Assembly (NCBI RefSeq): GCF_004331415.1
Contig: NZ_SJOP01000015.1
Span: forward strand, 57,422-121,421
DNA: 64,000 nt
Source: Kosakonia quasisacchari
GTDB lineage: Bacteria; Pseudomonadota; Gammaproteobacteria; Enterobacterales; Enterobacteriaceae
Direction: 5' to 3'
Part shown: one piece after another, positions 54,510 through 62,973 of the stretch
How the letters are laid out: each line of letters starts with the position of its first letter
How positions within the stretch are numbered: position 1 is the stretch's first letter
Position numbers and translations under genes: made by a program
The notes under the pieces: generated by a model
The model's input: the letters and a program-made list of their open reading frames with translations, nothing else
What the model was told of the DNA's origin: nothing
The model's database searches: none

Positions 54510-55331
54510 TTAAATGCCGTCGCCGTACTCGAACCCTTGGTTTACCCCGTTGAAATGCTGATCCATATCCATTGACGGTTTATCGCTTTCCGGCTTACCG
54601 ACAATTCGTGCCGGAACACCTGCTGCCGTGGTATGCGGCGGCACCGGTTGCAATACCACGGAACCCGCGCCAATCTTCGCACCGCGACCCACTTCGATAT
54701 TGCCGAGAATTTTGGCACCCGCGCCAATCATCACGCCTTCGCGAATTTTCGGGTGGCGATCGCCGCTGGTTTTGCCGGTCCCGCCGAGCGTGACCGATTG
54801 CAGAATCGACACGTCATCTTCAATGACTGCCGTTTCGCCCACCACGATGCCGGTTGCGTGGTCGAGCATAATGCCGCGACCAATTCGCGCCGCCGGGTGA
54901 ATGTCCACCTGGAAACTGACCGACACCTGGTTTTGCAGGAAAATCGCCAGCGCCTCGCGCCCCTGCGTCCACAACCAGTGCCCTATGCGATAGGCCTGTA
55001 GCGCGTGGAAACCTTTCAGATAGAGCAGCGGCGTGGAGTATTTATCCACCGCCGGGTCGCGCGTACGCACGGCCTGGATATCACAGGCAGCGGAGGCGAT
55101 CATTTCCGGGTCGGCAGCGTAGGCTTCTTCGACGACTTCGCGAATGGCAATCGCTGGCATAATCGGCGAGGCAAGTTTGTTCGCCAGCATGTAGCTCAGC
55201 GCGCTGCCCAGGTTTTCGTGCTTGAGTAATGTTGCGTGGTAAAAACTGGCCAGCATTGGCTCACACTCCGCCAGTGCCCGGGCTTCGGCTTTAATATTTT
55301 TCCAGACCAGATCCAGTTCTTCACACGGCAT
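54510..55331 (-). CDS. cysE: Serine O-acetyltransferase
   Basis: Cytoplasmic enzyme that acetylates serine with acetyl-CoA, the first step of cysteine synthesis; feedback-inhibited by cysteine. The 273 aa equal the E. coli length. A helical N-terminal domain precedes the left-handed beta-helix (hexapeptide repeats) around residues 140-245. The catalytic His and Asp are in DIHPAARIGRGIMLDHATG. The C-terminal tail ends FEYGDGI; the terminal Ile is the residue that inserts into cysteine synthase. Confidence 0.97.
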   Translation of the reverse strand: MPCEELDLVWKNIKAEARALAECEPMLASFYHATLLKHENLGSALSYMLANKLASPIMPAIAIREVVEEAYAADPEMIASAACDIQAVRTRDPAVDKYSTPLLYLKGFHALQAYRIGHWLWTQGREALAIFLQNQVSVSFQVDIHPAARIGRGIMLDHATGIVVGETAVIEDDVSILQSVTLGGTGKTSGDRHPKIREGVMIGAGAKILGNIEVGRGAKIGAGSVVLQPVPPHTTAAGVPARIVGKPESDKPSMDMDQHFNGVNQGFEYGDGI

Positions 55332-55415
55332 TGCTTACTCCAGACGTGATAAGACGACAGGCTGGTCTGCGCCAGCCTTATCGTGAGTTCAAAAAGAGTC
55401 CCTGCGACTAAGGGG

Positions 55416-56426
55416 TTAGTGCTCTTCCTTGCGGGCACGACCTAATAGGGTCAATGCTGCCTCGCGCGCATTTTTTCCGCAATACAATACCTGATAAATT
55501 TCCTCGGTTATTGGCATTTCGACGCCAAACCGGTGCGCCAGCGCGCGTACTTCTTTGGTATTGCGGTAACCTTCGACCACCTGGCCAATCTTATCCTGGG
55601 CGCTTTGCACGTCCATGCCCTGACCAAGCATCATGCCAAAACGGCGGTTGCGCGACTGGTTATCGGTACAGGTCAGCACTAAATCGCCTAAACCCGCCAT
55701 GCCCATAAAGGTGGCAGGATCGGCACCCAACGCGGCACCGAGACGCGACATTTCGCTCAAACCACGGGTGATCAGCGCCGTACGCGCATTGGCACCAAAG
55801 CCAATGCCGTCGGACATGCCCGCGCCAATCGCAATGACGTTTTTCACCGCGCCGCCCAGCTGCACGCCGATGAAATCCGGGTTGCTGTAGACACGAAAGC
55901 TTTTGCCGCAGTGAAGGAGCTGCTGTAAATCCTCGGCGAACTGGGGATCAGCAGAAGCGAGGGAAATCGCCGTTGGCAGACCCGCCGCCAGCTCTTTGGC
56001 AAATGTCGGGCCGGAAATCACCGCCAGCGGAATATCCGGGCCTAACACCTCGCGCGCCACTTCTTCGAGCAGACGCCCGGTTTCGGCTTCCAGCCCTTTT
56101 GTCGCCCAGACGATACGTGCGTCATCGCGCATGAGCGGCTTGATTTGCGCCAGCACATCGCCAAAGACGTGGCTTGGCACCACCACCAGGATATTACGGC
56201 TGGCGGAAAGCGCGCGGGCAAGATCGCTCTCTAATTGCAGCGTATCGGGGAAAGGCACATCGGGAAGGAACGCGGCGTTGCAACGGTCATGTTGCAGGGT
56301 CGCGATATGTTTTGGGTCATGGCCCCACAGCACAACCGGGTGGCCATTTCTTGCCAGTGTGATGGCAAGAGCGGTGCCGTAAGAGCCGGCACCGATCACA
56401 GTCATTGCAGCATTAAGTGCGTTCAT
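55416..56426 (-). CDS. gpsA: Glycerol-3-phosphate dehydrogenase [NAD(P)+]
   Basis: Cytoplasmic enzyme that makes sn-glycerol 3-phosphate from dihydroxyacetone phosphate for phospholipid synthesis. The 336 aa (339 in E. coli) show the Rossmann motif VIGAGSYGTALAITLARNG (11-29). The catalytic Lys is in GGAVKNVIAIGAGMSDGIGFG near 190-205. The ATG overlaps the secB stop by one base, so secB and gpsA are coupled. Confidence 0.96.
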   Translation of the reverse strand: MNALNAAMTVIGAGSYGTALAITLARNGHPVVLWGHDPKHIATLQHDRCNAAFLPDVPFPDTLQLESDLARALSASRNILVVVPSHVFGDVLAQIKPLMRDDARIVWATKGLEAETGRLLEEVAREVLGPDIPLAVISGPTFAKELAAGLPTAISLASADPQFAEDLQQLLHCGKSFRVYSNPDFIGVQLGGAVKNVIAIGAGMSDGIGFGANARTALITRGLSEMSRLGAALGADPATFMGMAGLGDLVLTCTDNQSRNRRFGMMLGQGMDVQSAQDKIGQVVEGYRNTKEVRALAHRFGVEMPITEEIYQVLYCGKNAREAALTLLGRARKEEH

Positions 56427-56893
56427 CAGGCATCCTGATGTTGTTCGGCACCTTCGCCAGTCTGCTGTTGCAGGTAGTTCATGAACAGCGCATCAAAGTT
56501 CACTGGCGCAAGGTTCAGTTGCGGGAAAGTACCGCGGGAAACCAGGCTGGTAATGCACTCGCGGGCATACGGGAACAGAATGTTCGGGCAGTATGCACCC
56601 AGGCAGTGCGCCATCTGCGTTCCTTCGATACCGTCGATAGAGAAGATACCGCCCTGCTGCACTTCGCACAGGAAGCCAGTTTCTTCGCCCAGGGAAGCGG
56701 TCACGGTAACGCGCAGAACCACTTCATAAACACCTTCCGCCAGCTGAGTGGAGGCAGTGTCGAGATCCAGTTTCACTTCCGGTTGCCACTCTTTCTGGAA
56801 GATGTGTGGCGCATTCGGCGCTTCGAAAGAGATATCTTTCGTGTAGATACGCTGAATCTGGAAAGTCATTTCGGTGTTGTTTTGTTCAGACAT
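56426..56893 (-). CDS. secB: Protein-export chaperone SecB
   Basis: Tetrameric cytoplasmic chaperone that keeps precursors unfolded and delivers them to SecA. The 155 aa equal the E. coli length and are nearly identical (FQIQRIYTKDISFEAPNAPHIF near the N-terminus). It lies between grxC and gpsA in the conserved yibN-grxC-secB-gpsA-cysE order. Confidence 0.97.
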   Translation of the reverse strand: MSEQNNTEMTFQIQRIYTKDISFEAPNAPHIFQKEWQPEVKLDLDTASTQLAEGVYEVVLRVTVTASLGEETGFLCEVQQGGIFSIDGIEGTQMAHCLGAYCPNILFPYARECITSLVSRGTFPQLNLAPVNFDALFMNYLQQQTGEGAEQHQDA

Positions 56894-56932
56894 GAGTGAA
56901 TAACCCTTTAGTGTTGTAGTGCTCTAAAAGCA

Positions 56933-57184
56933 TTAACGCAACAGCGGATCCAGCCCGCCACGCGCGTCCAGCGCATATAAATCGTCGCAGCCGCCAATGT
57001 GCTGCGCATCAATAAAAATCTGCGGAACCGTCGTACGGCCACTACGTTGAATCATCTCTTCACGTTTCACCATGTCGCCATCGATAGGCAGCTCAGCAAA
57101 AGCGACACCTTTGCTGCTCAACAACGCTTTTGCGCGGTGGCAAAACGGGCAAGTCGCTTTCGTGTAGATCTCAATATTGGCCAT
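56933..57184 (-). CDS. grxC: Glutaredoxin 3
   Basis: An 83-aa dithiol glutaredoxin that reduces disulfides with glutathione. The active site is CPFC at 12-15 and the cis-Pro glutathione-binding segment is RTTVPQIFIDAQHIGGCDD. It has the E. coli length. Confidence 0.97.
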   Translation of the reverse strand: MANIEIYTKATCPFCHRAKALLSSKGVAFAELPIDGDMVKREEMIQRSGRTTVPQIFIDAQHIGGCDDLYALDARGGLDPLLR

Positions 57185-57215
57185 ATCTCTTCTCCGATGT
57201 TTACCCGTGGGTAAA

Positions 57216-57647
57216 TTATTTACCGCGAACTAACGGCAGGTTTTCGCCCATCCAGCCAGAGATACCGTCTTTCAGTACAAAGACCTTCTCGAAACCGGCT
57301 TTCACCAGCTCGTTCGCCGGGGTCTGGGCCTGCATGCCGGTACCATCAACAACGATAATCGGCGCGCTTTTGTGTTTTTCAAGCTCACCTACATTATTGG
57401 CTTTGATCTCGTTTGGCAGCAAATTCACCGCACCTGCGATGTGACCTTTACGGAAATCATCACGCTGACGCAAATCTACCACTACCGCATCTTCTTTATT
57501 GATGAGGCGCGTAGCTTCGCCGCGAGAAATCACTTTCACTTTAGACGCAATGCCCTTGAAAGTGGTAAACAGCACAGCACCGAATAACGCAATCCAGGCG
57601 ATACACAGGATTGGGTTGCGGCCAATAAATTGCATAATTTCTTGCAT
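57216..57647 (-). CDS. yibN: Membrane-anchored rhodanese-like protein YibN
   Basis: A 143-aa protein of the E. coli YibN length. One N-terminal membrane anchor (PILCIAWIALFGAVLFTTF, about 11-29) precedes a cytoplasmic rhodanese domain (DAVVVDLRQRDDFRKGHIAGAVNLLP). In the active-site loop (VVDGTGMQAQ) no cysteine is present. E. coli YibN has DGSGMQCQ there, so the sulfur-carrying residue appears lost and the protein is unlikely to be a sulfurtransferase. It heads the grxC-secB-gpsA-cysE group. Confidence 0.92.
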   Translation of the reverse strand: MQEIMQFIGRNPILCIAWIALFGAVLFTTFKGIASKVKVISRGEATRLINKEDAVVVDLRQRDDFRKGHIAGAVNLLPNEIKANNVGELEKHKSAPIIVVDGTGMQAQTPANELVKAGFEKVFVLKDGISGWMGENLPLVRGK

Positions 57648-57893
57648 CTGGGGTTACAACTCCGGACTTAGTGATTAAAAACCAGCAAGGAGTATACCTG
57701 CGCGGTGGGGCAAATACAGCCAGCGAGCGTGACGGAATGCATTTTCTGCGGAGTGTTACAGAAAAAATAAAGACTCGCGGTGCAAACAAGCGGCTGGTCA
57801 GCCGCTTTCTTTGATCTTCTGCGGCTATTTTATCGATTCAGCTGTAGTAAAATTACGCAAATTTTTTTGTCTTCTGAGCATGAGGTTGTCGCA

Positions 57894-59441
57894 ATGTCGG
57901 TTTCTAAAAAACCTATGGTACTGGTGATTCTGGATGGCTACGGCTACCGTGAAGACCAGCAGGATAACGCTATTTTCAACGCTAAAACCCCGGTAATGGA
58001 CAAATTGTGGGCCACTCGCCCGCATACGCTGATTGACGCATCCGGCCTCGAAGTCGGCCTGCCGGATCGCCAGATGGGCAACTCCGAAGTCGGCCACGTT
58101 AACCTGGGCGCAGGGCGTATCGTTTACCAGGATCTGACTCGTCTGGATAAAGAGATTAAAGAGCGCACATTCTTTAGCAACCCGGTGCTGGGCGGTGCGG
58201 TAGATAAAGCAGTTGCTGCAGGCAAAGCCGTGCACATTATGGGTCTGCTCTCCGCAGGCGGTGTGCACAGCCATGAAGACCACATTCTGGCAATGGTGGA
58301 ACTGGCTGCGGAACGCGACGCGGAAAAAATCTATCTGCACGCTTTCCTCGACGGTCGCGACACGCCGCCGCGCAGCGCGGAATCCTCGCTGAAAAAATTC
58401 GAAGACAAGTTCGCCGCGCTGGGTAAAGGCCGTGTTGCGAGCATTGTTGGTCGCTATTTCGCCATGGATCGCGACAACCGTTGGGATCGCGTTGAACAAG
58501 CTTACAACCTGATGACCGAGGCCAAAGGCGAATACACCTTCGATAGCGCCGTTGCGGGTCTGCAAGCGGCTTACGCTCGCGACGAAAATGACGAGTTTGT
58601 AAAAGCGACGGTTATCCGCGCCGCAGGCCAGCCCGATGCGGCAATGGAAGATGGCGACGCGCTGATTTTCATGAACTTCCGCGCCGACCGCGCACGCGAA
58701 ATTACCCGCGCGTTCGTTAACGCAGACTTCGACGGTTTCGTACGTAATAAAGTGGTTAAACTGGGCGATTTCGTCATGCTGACCGAATATGCCGCCGACA
58801 TCAAAACCGCCGTCGCTTATCCGCCCGCTTCTCTGGCGAACACGCTTGGTGAGTGGATGGCGAAACACAACAAAACCCAGCTGCGCATTTCCGAAACGGA
58901 AAAATATGCCCACGTCACGTTCTTCTTTAACGGCGGTGTAGAAGAGCCGTTCCCGGGCGAAGACCGTATTCTGATCAACTCGCCGAAAGTAGCGACTTAC
59001 GACCTACAACCGGAAATGAGCTCCGCAGAGTTAACAGAGAAACTGGTGGGCGCTATCACCAGCGGGAAGTACGACACCATTATTTGTAACTATCCGAACG
59101 GCGATATGGTCGGTCATACCGGCATGTTTGACGCTGCTGTAGCGGCTGTTGAAGCGCTGGATCATTGCGTTGCCGAGGTGAGCAAAGCGGTGGAATCCGT
59201 CGGCGGCCAGATGCTGATCACCGCCGACCACGGTAACGCAGAGCAAATGCGCGACCCGTCAACCGGCCAGGCGCACACGGCACATACCAACCTGCCGGTG
59301 CCGCTGATCTATGTTGGCGACAAAGCGCTGAAAGCCGTTTCCGGTGGCAAACTTTCCGACATCGCGCCAACTATGCTGACGCTGATGGGCATGGAAATCC
59401 CGCAAGAGATGACTGGTAAGCCGCTGTTCATCGTGGAATAA
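57894..59441 (+). CDS. gpmI: 2,3-bisphosphoglycerate-independent phosphoglycerate mutase
   Basis: Manganese-dependent glycolytic enzyme interconverting 3- and 2-phosphoglycerate. The 515 aa align with E. coli GpmI/GpmM. The phosphoserine nucleophile is Ser64 in MGNSEVGHVNLGAGR; metal ligands include Asp14 (VILDGYG), and TADHGNAEQM lies near the C-terminus. The start is the ATG at 57894, after TGAGG. The frame opens earlier, at 57780, without similarity. Its terminator overlaps the envC start. Confidence 0.96.
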   Translation: MSVSKKPMVLVILDGYGYREDQQDNAIFNAKTPVMDKLWATRPHTLIDASGLEVGLPDRQMGNSEVGHVNLGAGRIVYQDLTRLDKEIKERTFFSNPVLGGAVDKAVAAGKAVHIMGLLSAGGVHSHEDHILAMVELAAERDAEKIYLHAFLDGRDTPPRSAESSLKKFEDKFAALGKGRVASIVGRYFAMDRDNRWDRVEQAYNLMTEAKGEYTFDSAVAGLQAAYARDENDEFVKATVIRAAGQPDAAMEDGDALIFMNFRADRAREITRAFVNADFDGFVRNKVVKLGDFVMLTEYAADIKTAVAYPPASLANTLGEWMAKHNKTQLRISETEKYAHVTFFFNGGVEEPFPGEDRILINSPKVATYDLQPEMSSAELTEKLVGAITSGKYDTIICNYPNGDMVGHTGMFDAAVAAVEALDHCVAEVSKAVESVGGQMLITADHGNAEQMRDPSTGQAHTAHTNLPVPLIYVGDKALKAVSGGKLSDIAPTMLTLMGMEIPQEMTGKPLFIVE

Positions 59442-59472
59442 TCGCTCCCCATGAGGGGAAAGGCGATTTTTT
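59440..59472 (+). terminator. Intrinsic terminator of gpmI, enclosing the envC start codon
   Basis: Outer stem AATCGC/GCGATT (59440-59445, 59463-59468), inner stem TCCCC/GGGGA (59446-59450, 59455-59459), loop ATGA, an AAG bulge and a run of six T (59467-59472). The loop contains the first in-frame ATG of envC at 59451. Confidence 0.8.
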
Positions 59473-60716
59473 CAATTACATGGGTCGGGATCCGGCCCTT
59501 TCTTTGCGCCAGCGCACTCAGCGCTGGCGCATTGCTGTGCGCCGTTTCCGCCCACGCGGATGATCGCGATCAGCTCAAATCTATTCAGGCTGATATCGCT
59601 GAAAAAGAGCGCGCGGTACGCCAGCAACAACAGCAACGCGCGGGCCTTCTTGCCCAGTTAAAGGCACAGGAAGAAGCTATCTCTGCCGCCACTCGCCAGC
59701 TGCGGGAAACGCAAAACACCCTCGCCCAGCTCAATAAGCAGATCGCCGAGATGAACGCCTCGATTGCCAAACTGGAACGTCAGCGCACCACGCAGGAACA
59801 CAACCTTGCGGCGCAGCTTGATGCGGCGTTCCGCCAGGGGCCACACACCGGGATCCAACTGATTTTAAGCGGTGAAGAGAGCCAGCGCGGCCAGCGTCTG
59901 CAGGCCTACTTCGGTTATCTCAACCAGGCGCGACAGGAAACCATCGCTCAGTTGAAACAGACGCGTGAAGAAGTTGCCACGCAAAAATCCGAGCAGGAAG
60001 AGAAGCAGAGTCAGCAACAAACGCTGTTGTATGAGCAAAAAGCGCAGCAGGCCAAACTTGAACAAGCGCGCAGCGAGCGGCAGAAAACCCTTTCTGGTCT
60101 GGAATCTTCCATTCAGGAAGGACAACAACAGCTAAGCGAAATGCGCGCCAACGAATCTCGCTTACGCGATCGCCTCGCGCGTGCGGAAGCGGCAGCTAAA
60201 GCCCGAGCCGAACGCGAAGCCCGCGAAGCGCAAGCCGTGCGTGACCGCCAGAATGAAGCCAGCCGCAAAGGTACCACGTATAAACCTACCGAGAGCGAAC
60301 GCTCGCTGATGTCCCGCACTGGTGGTTTAGGTTCGCCGTCAGGCCAGGCCGTCTGGCCGGTTCGCGGCCCGCTGCTGCATCGTTATGGCGAACAACTGCA
60401 GGGTGAACTACGTTGGAAAGGGATTGTTATTGGCGCGTCGGAAGGCAGTGAAGTGAAAGCCATCGCCGACGGGCGGGTGATCCTCGCTGACTGGCTGCAA
60501 GGCTATGGTCTGGTGGTGGTGGTTGAACACGGCAAGGGCGACATGAGCCTTTACGGTTACAACCAGAGCGCACTGGTGAGCGTAGGCACCCAGGTTCGCG
60601 CCGGACAGCCGATAGCCCTCGTAGGGAGCAGTGGCGGTCAGGGCCGGCCTTCACTCTATTTCGAAATTCGCCGTCAGGGTCAGGCGGTCAATCCACAGCC
60701 GTGGTTGGGAAGATAA
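59451..60716 (+). CDS. envC: Murein hydrolase activator EnvC
   Basis: Periplasmic divisome factor, recruited by FtsEX, that activates the amidases AmiA and AmiB at the septum. A signal peptide ends ...LLCAVSAHA, and a long coiled coil (about 35-275) follows. The C-terminal LytM/peptidase M23 domain (about 300-421) lacks the zinc-ligand set of active enzymes, as in E. coli EnvC. With the ATG at 59451 the protein has 421 aa (419 in E. coli). That ATG sits in a terminator loop with no good Shine-Dalgarno, so the true start may be a non-ATG codon a little downstream; the mature protein is unaffected. Confidence 0.93.
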   Translation: MRGKAIFSITWVGIRPFLCASALSAGALLCAVSAHADDRDQLKSIQADIAEKERAVRQQQQQRAGLLAQLKAQEEAISAATRQLRETQNTLAQLNKQIAEMNASIAKLERQRTTQEHNLAAQLDAAFRQGPHTGIQLILSGEESQRGQRLQAYFGYLNQARQETIAQLKQTREEVATQKSEQEEKQSQQQTLLYEQKAQQAKLEQARSERQKTLSGLESSIQEGQQQLSEMRANESRLRDRLARAEAAAKARAEREAREAQAVRDRQNEASRKGTTYKPTESERSLMSRTGGLGSPSGQAVWPVRGPLLHRYGEQLQGELRWKGIVIGASEGSEVKAIADGRVILADWLQGYGLVVVVEHGKGDMSLYGYNQSALVSVGTQVRAGQPIALVGSSGGQGRPSLYFEIRRQGQAVNPQPWLGR

Positions 60717-60719
60717 GGT

Positions 60720-61658
60720 TTGCTTCAATTTCGTCGTATTGTTTTGACGCTCGCCAGTGCGCTCGCGTTTTCTGCTCCGGTATTAGCCGGGAAACTCGCC
60801 ATCGTGATCGACGATTTCGGCTACCGTCCACAAACTGAAAACCAGGTGCTGGCCATGCCGCAGGCGGTTTCCGTCGCGGTGTTGCCCAATGCAACGCACG
60901 CGCGGGAAATGGCGACCAAAGCACACAACAGTGGCCATGAAGTGTTGATCCATCTTCCAATGGCACCGCTGAGCAAACAGCCGCTGGAAAAAGACACGCT
61001 GCGCCCGGAGATGAGTAGCGCAGAGATTGAGCGCATCATCAGCGATGCCGTCAACAAAGTGCCGTATGCCGTCGGGCTGAATAACCATATGGGCAGCGCC
61101 ATGACGTCAAGCCTGTTTGGCATGCAGAAGGTAATGCAAGCGCTGGAGCGCTATAACCTCTATTTTCTCGATAGCATGACCATCGGCAATAGCCAGGCGC
61201 TGCGCGCAGCCTCCGGCACCGGAGTGAAAGTCATTAAGCGCAAAGTGTTCCTGGACGATACGCAAAATGAAGGTGATATCCGCCGTCAGTTTGACCGCGC
61301 CGTACAGTTAGCGCGCCGCAATGGTTCCGCCATTGCTATTGGTCACCCGCATCCCACTACCGTTCGCGTGTTACAGCAAGTGCTCCCCAGCCTGCCTGAC
61401 GATATTACGCTGGTGCGCCCAAGTGACCTGCTCAATGAACCGCAGACAGATACTTCTACACCCAACGCCACACCGCCAGGTCATGTCAACCCACCACCGC
61501 GTAATCCGTTCCGCGGTGCAAAACTGTGTAAAGCGAAGCACAAACCTGAGCCGGTTTACGCCAGCCGCTTCTTTAGCGTAATCGGTGAAAGCGTTGGCGA
61601 AAGTACGCTGGCGCGTTATATGCAGAATCAGTGGCGGGGCTGGGGCCAGAAATACTAA
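60720..61658 (+). CDS. yibQ: Divergent polysaccharide deacetylase family protein YibQ
   Basis: An exported 312-aa protein similar to E. coli YibQ (319 aa). A signal peptide (QFRRIVLTLASALAFSAPVLA) precedes a divergent NodB-like deacetylase domain that opens with KLAIVIDDFGYRPQTENQVL. The DD pair, GLNNHMGSAMTS and AIAIGHPHPTT are the likely metal/active-site segments. Its substrate is unknown. The start is a TTG at 60720, three bases after the envC stop, so the two genes form one unit. The proline-rich tail (ATPPGHVNPPPRNPF) is variable. Confidence 0.9.
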   Translation: MLQFRRIVLTLASALAFSAPVLAGKLAIVIDDFGYRPQTENQVLAMPQAVSVAVLPNATHAREMATKAHNSGHEVLIHLPMAPLSKQPLEKDTLRPEMSSAEIERIISDAVNKVPYAVGLNNHMGSAMTSSLFGMQKVMQALERYNLYFLDSMTIGNSQALRAASGTGVKVIKRKVFLDDTQNEGDIRRQFDRAVQLARRNGSAIAIGHPHPTTVRVLQQVLPSLPDDITLVRPSDLLNEPQTDTSTPNATPPGHVNPPPRNPFRGAKLCKAKHKPEPVYASRFFSVIGESVGESTLARYMQNQWRGWGQKY

Positions 61659-61743
61659 TTTTCGAGTGCCGGTTAACTGAGATTGGTCACCCGTAGTATG
61701 TCCGTTTTAAGCATCACGATTGTGAAAGCCAAAAGGTTAAGAA

Positions 61744-62973
61744 ATGCCGCAACGACATAAGATTCTCCTGCTTGATACAGGTAAAGAGTGGGGTGGTGGT
61801 ACAAACAGCATGCTTGAGCTTCTGAAACGTATCGATCGCCAGAAGTTCGATATCACATGCTGTTTTTACAACAATTACAGTCGCGCCCATGGGCAAACTA
61901 TTGAGCAGGTTTTACAAAGCATCGGCATCCCGCTTATTGTCATCCCACAAAGCAAGCAGCCATGGTGGGCAAAACTCGCGAAAGAAACGGGGCGCGGAGT
62001 ACTCTTTTTTTCCCGAGACGCGCGCAAGGTTTATACCCGTTTTATTGACAAGCGGTGGCGCATCAATCCGAACGTGCGCTATATCGAGAGCTTACTGAAA
62101 CAAGGCAGCTACGATACGCTGTATATGAATAACCAGCCTGGCTCTAACGAGGAAGGCTACCTTGTTGCGGCAAAGATGCCCGTGCGCTTGATTCAACATT
62201 GTCGTATTGAGCCCGTATTGAATGCTCCTCTGGTCGCGCTGGTGAACAGTTACGCCACAAAGATCATTGCCGTATCTCATGGCGTAGAACGCGTTTTATT
62301 GCAACATGGCGTTAAGCCAGCGCTGTGTACAACGGTAAATAATGCGATTGATATCCACCAGAAAATGCCGGATCGTCCTGCAATGCGTCAGCAACTGGGG
62401 TTGGATGATGAAACGTTTATTTTTGGTAGTATCGGCTCGCTTATCCCCCGCAAAGCCAACCATCATACGCTTAGCGCATTAAGCGCGTTTAACCAACGCC
62501 ATCTGCACGCGAAATGGAAGATGCTCATTGTTGGCGAAGGGATCGAACACAATGCGCTGGTTAACCAGGCAAAATCACTGGGAATAGCGGATCGGGTTGT
62601 GTTTACGGGCTTCCAAAACCAGCCTTTTGACTACCTTTCCACTTTCGATGCCTTTATTCTGGCCTCACAAAGCGAAGGTTTACCACGTGTTGTTCTGGAA
62701 GCCATGCTGTTAAAAATTCCCGTTATTGGATCTGCAGTTACCGGAACGGCAGAGCTTATCGAACATCAGGTAACAGGATTACTGTTTCCATGGAGCGATG
62801 TCGATCAGCTTTCGTCGCATTTGGAGCAAATATGGGCAAGCGCTACACTGCGCTCGCAACTGGTTACCAGAGCCTTCGAAAATGTATGCCGTCATTACGC
62901 CATTGAACATTATGTGGCTGGCGTTGAAGCCGTACTAGAGAACCCTTCTTCTGAACGAGAGCGTCATGTTTAA
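61744..62973 (+). CDS. Glycosyltransferase, GT4 family
   Basis: A 409-aa cytoplasmic GT-B fold enzyme, probably adding a sugar to LPS core, capsule or O-antigen. The N-terminal LLLDTGKEWGGGTNSMLELLK is a GT4 acceptor-side signature. The C-terminal donor site has the EX7E motif (ASQSEGLPRVVLEAM, two Glu spaced by seven residues) and GTAELIEHQVTGLLF. Donor and acceptor cannot be told. Its base composition is visibly more A/T-rich than the neighbouring housekeeping genes. It overlaps the next gene by 8 bases. The location after yibQ, near where E. coli carries waaH and the LPS core cluster, supports a surface-polysaccharide role. Confidence 0.82.
   Translation: MPQRHKILLLDTGKEWGGGTNSMLELLKRIDRQKFDITCCFYNNYSRAHGQTIEQVLQSIGIPLIVIPQSKQPWWAKLAKETGRGVLFFSRDARKVYTRFIDKRWRINPNVRYIESLLKQGSYDTLYMNNQPGSNEEGYLVAAKMPVRLIQHCRIEPVLNAPLVALVNSYATKIIAVSHGVERVLLQHGVKPALCTTVNNAIDIHQKMPDRPAMRQQLGLDDETFIFGSIGSLIPRKANHHTLSALSAFNQRHLHAKWKMLIVGEGIEHNALVNQAKSLGIADRVVFTGFQNQPFDYLSTFDAFILASQSEGLPRVVLEAMLLKIPVIGSAVTGTAELIEHQVTGLLFPWSDVDQLSSHLEQIWASATLRSQLVTRAFENVCRHYAIEHYVAGVEAVLENPSSERERHV

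Noticed and set aside
57825..58913. 362-codon reverse-strand frame
   Set aside because: It is antisense to gpmI, a conserved glycolytic gene.
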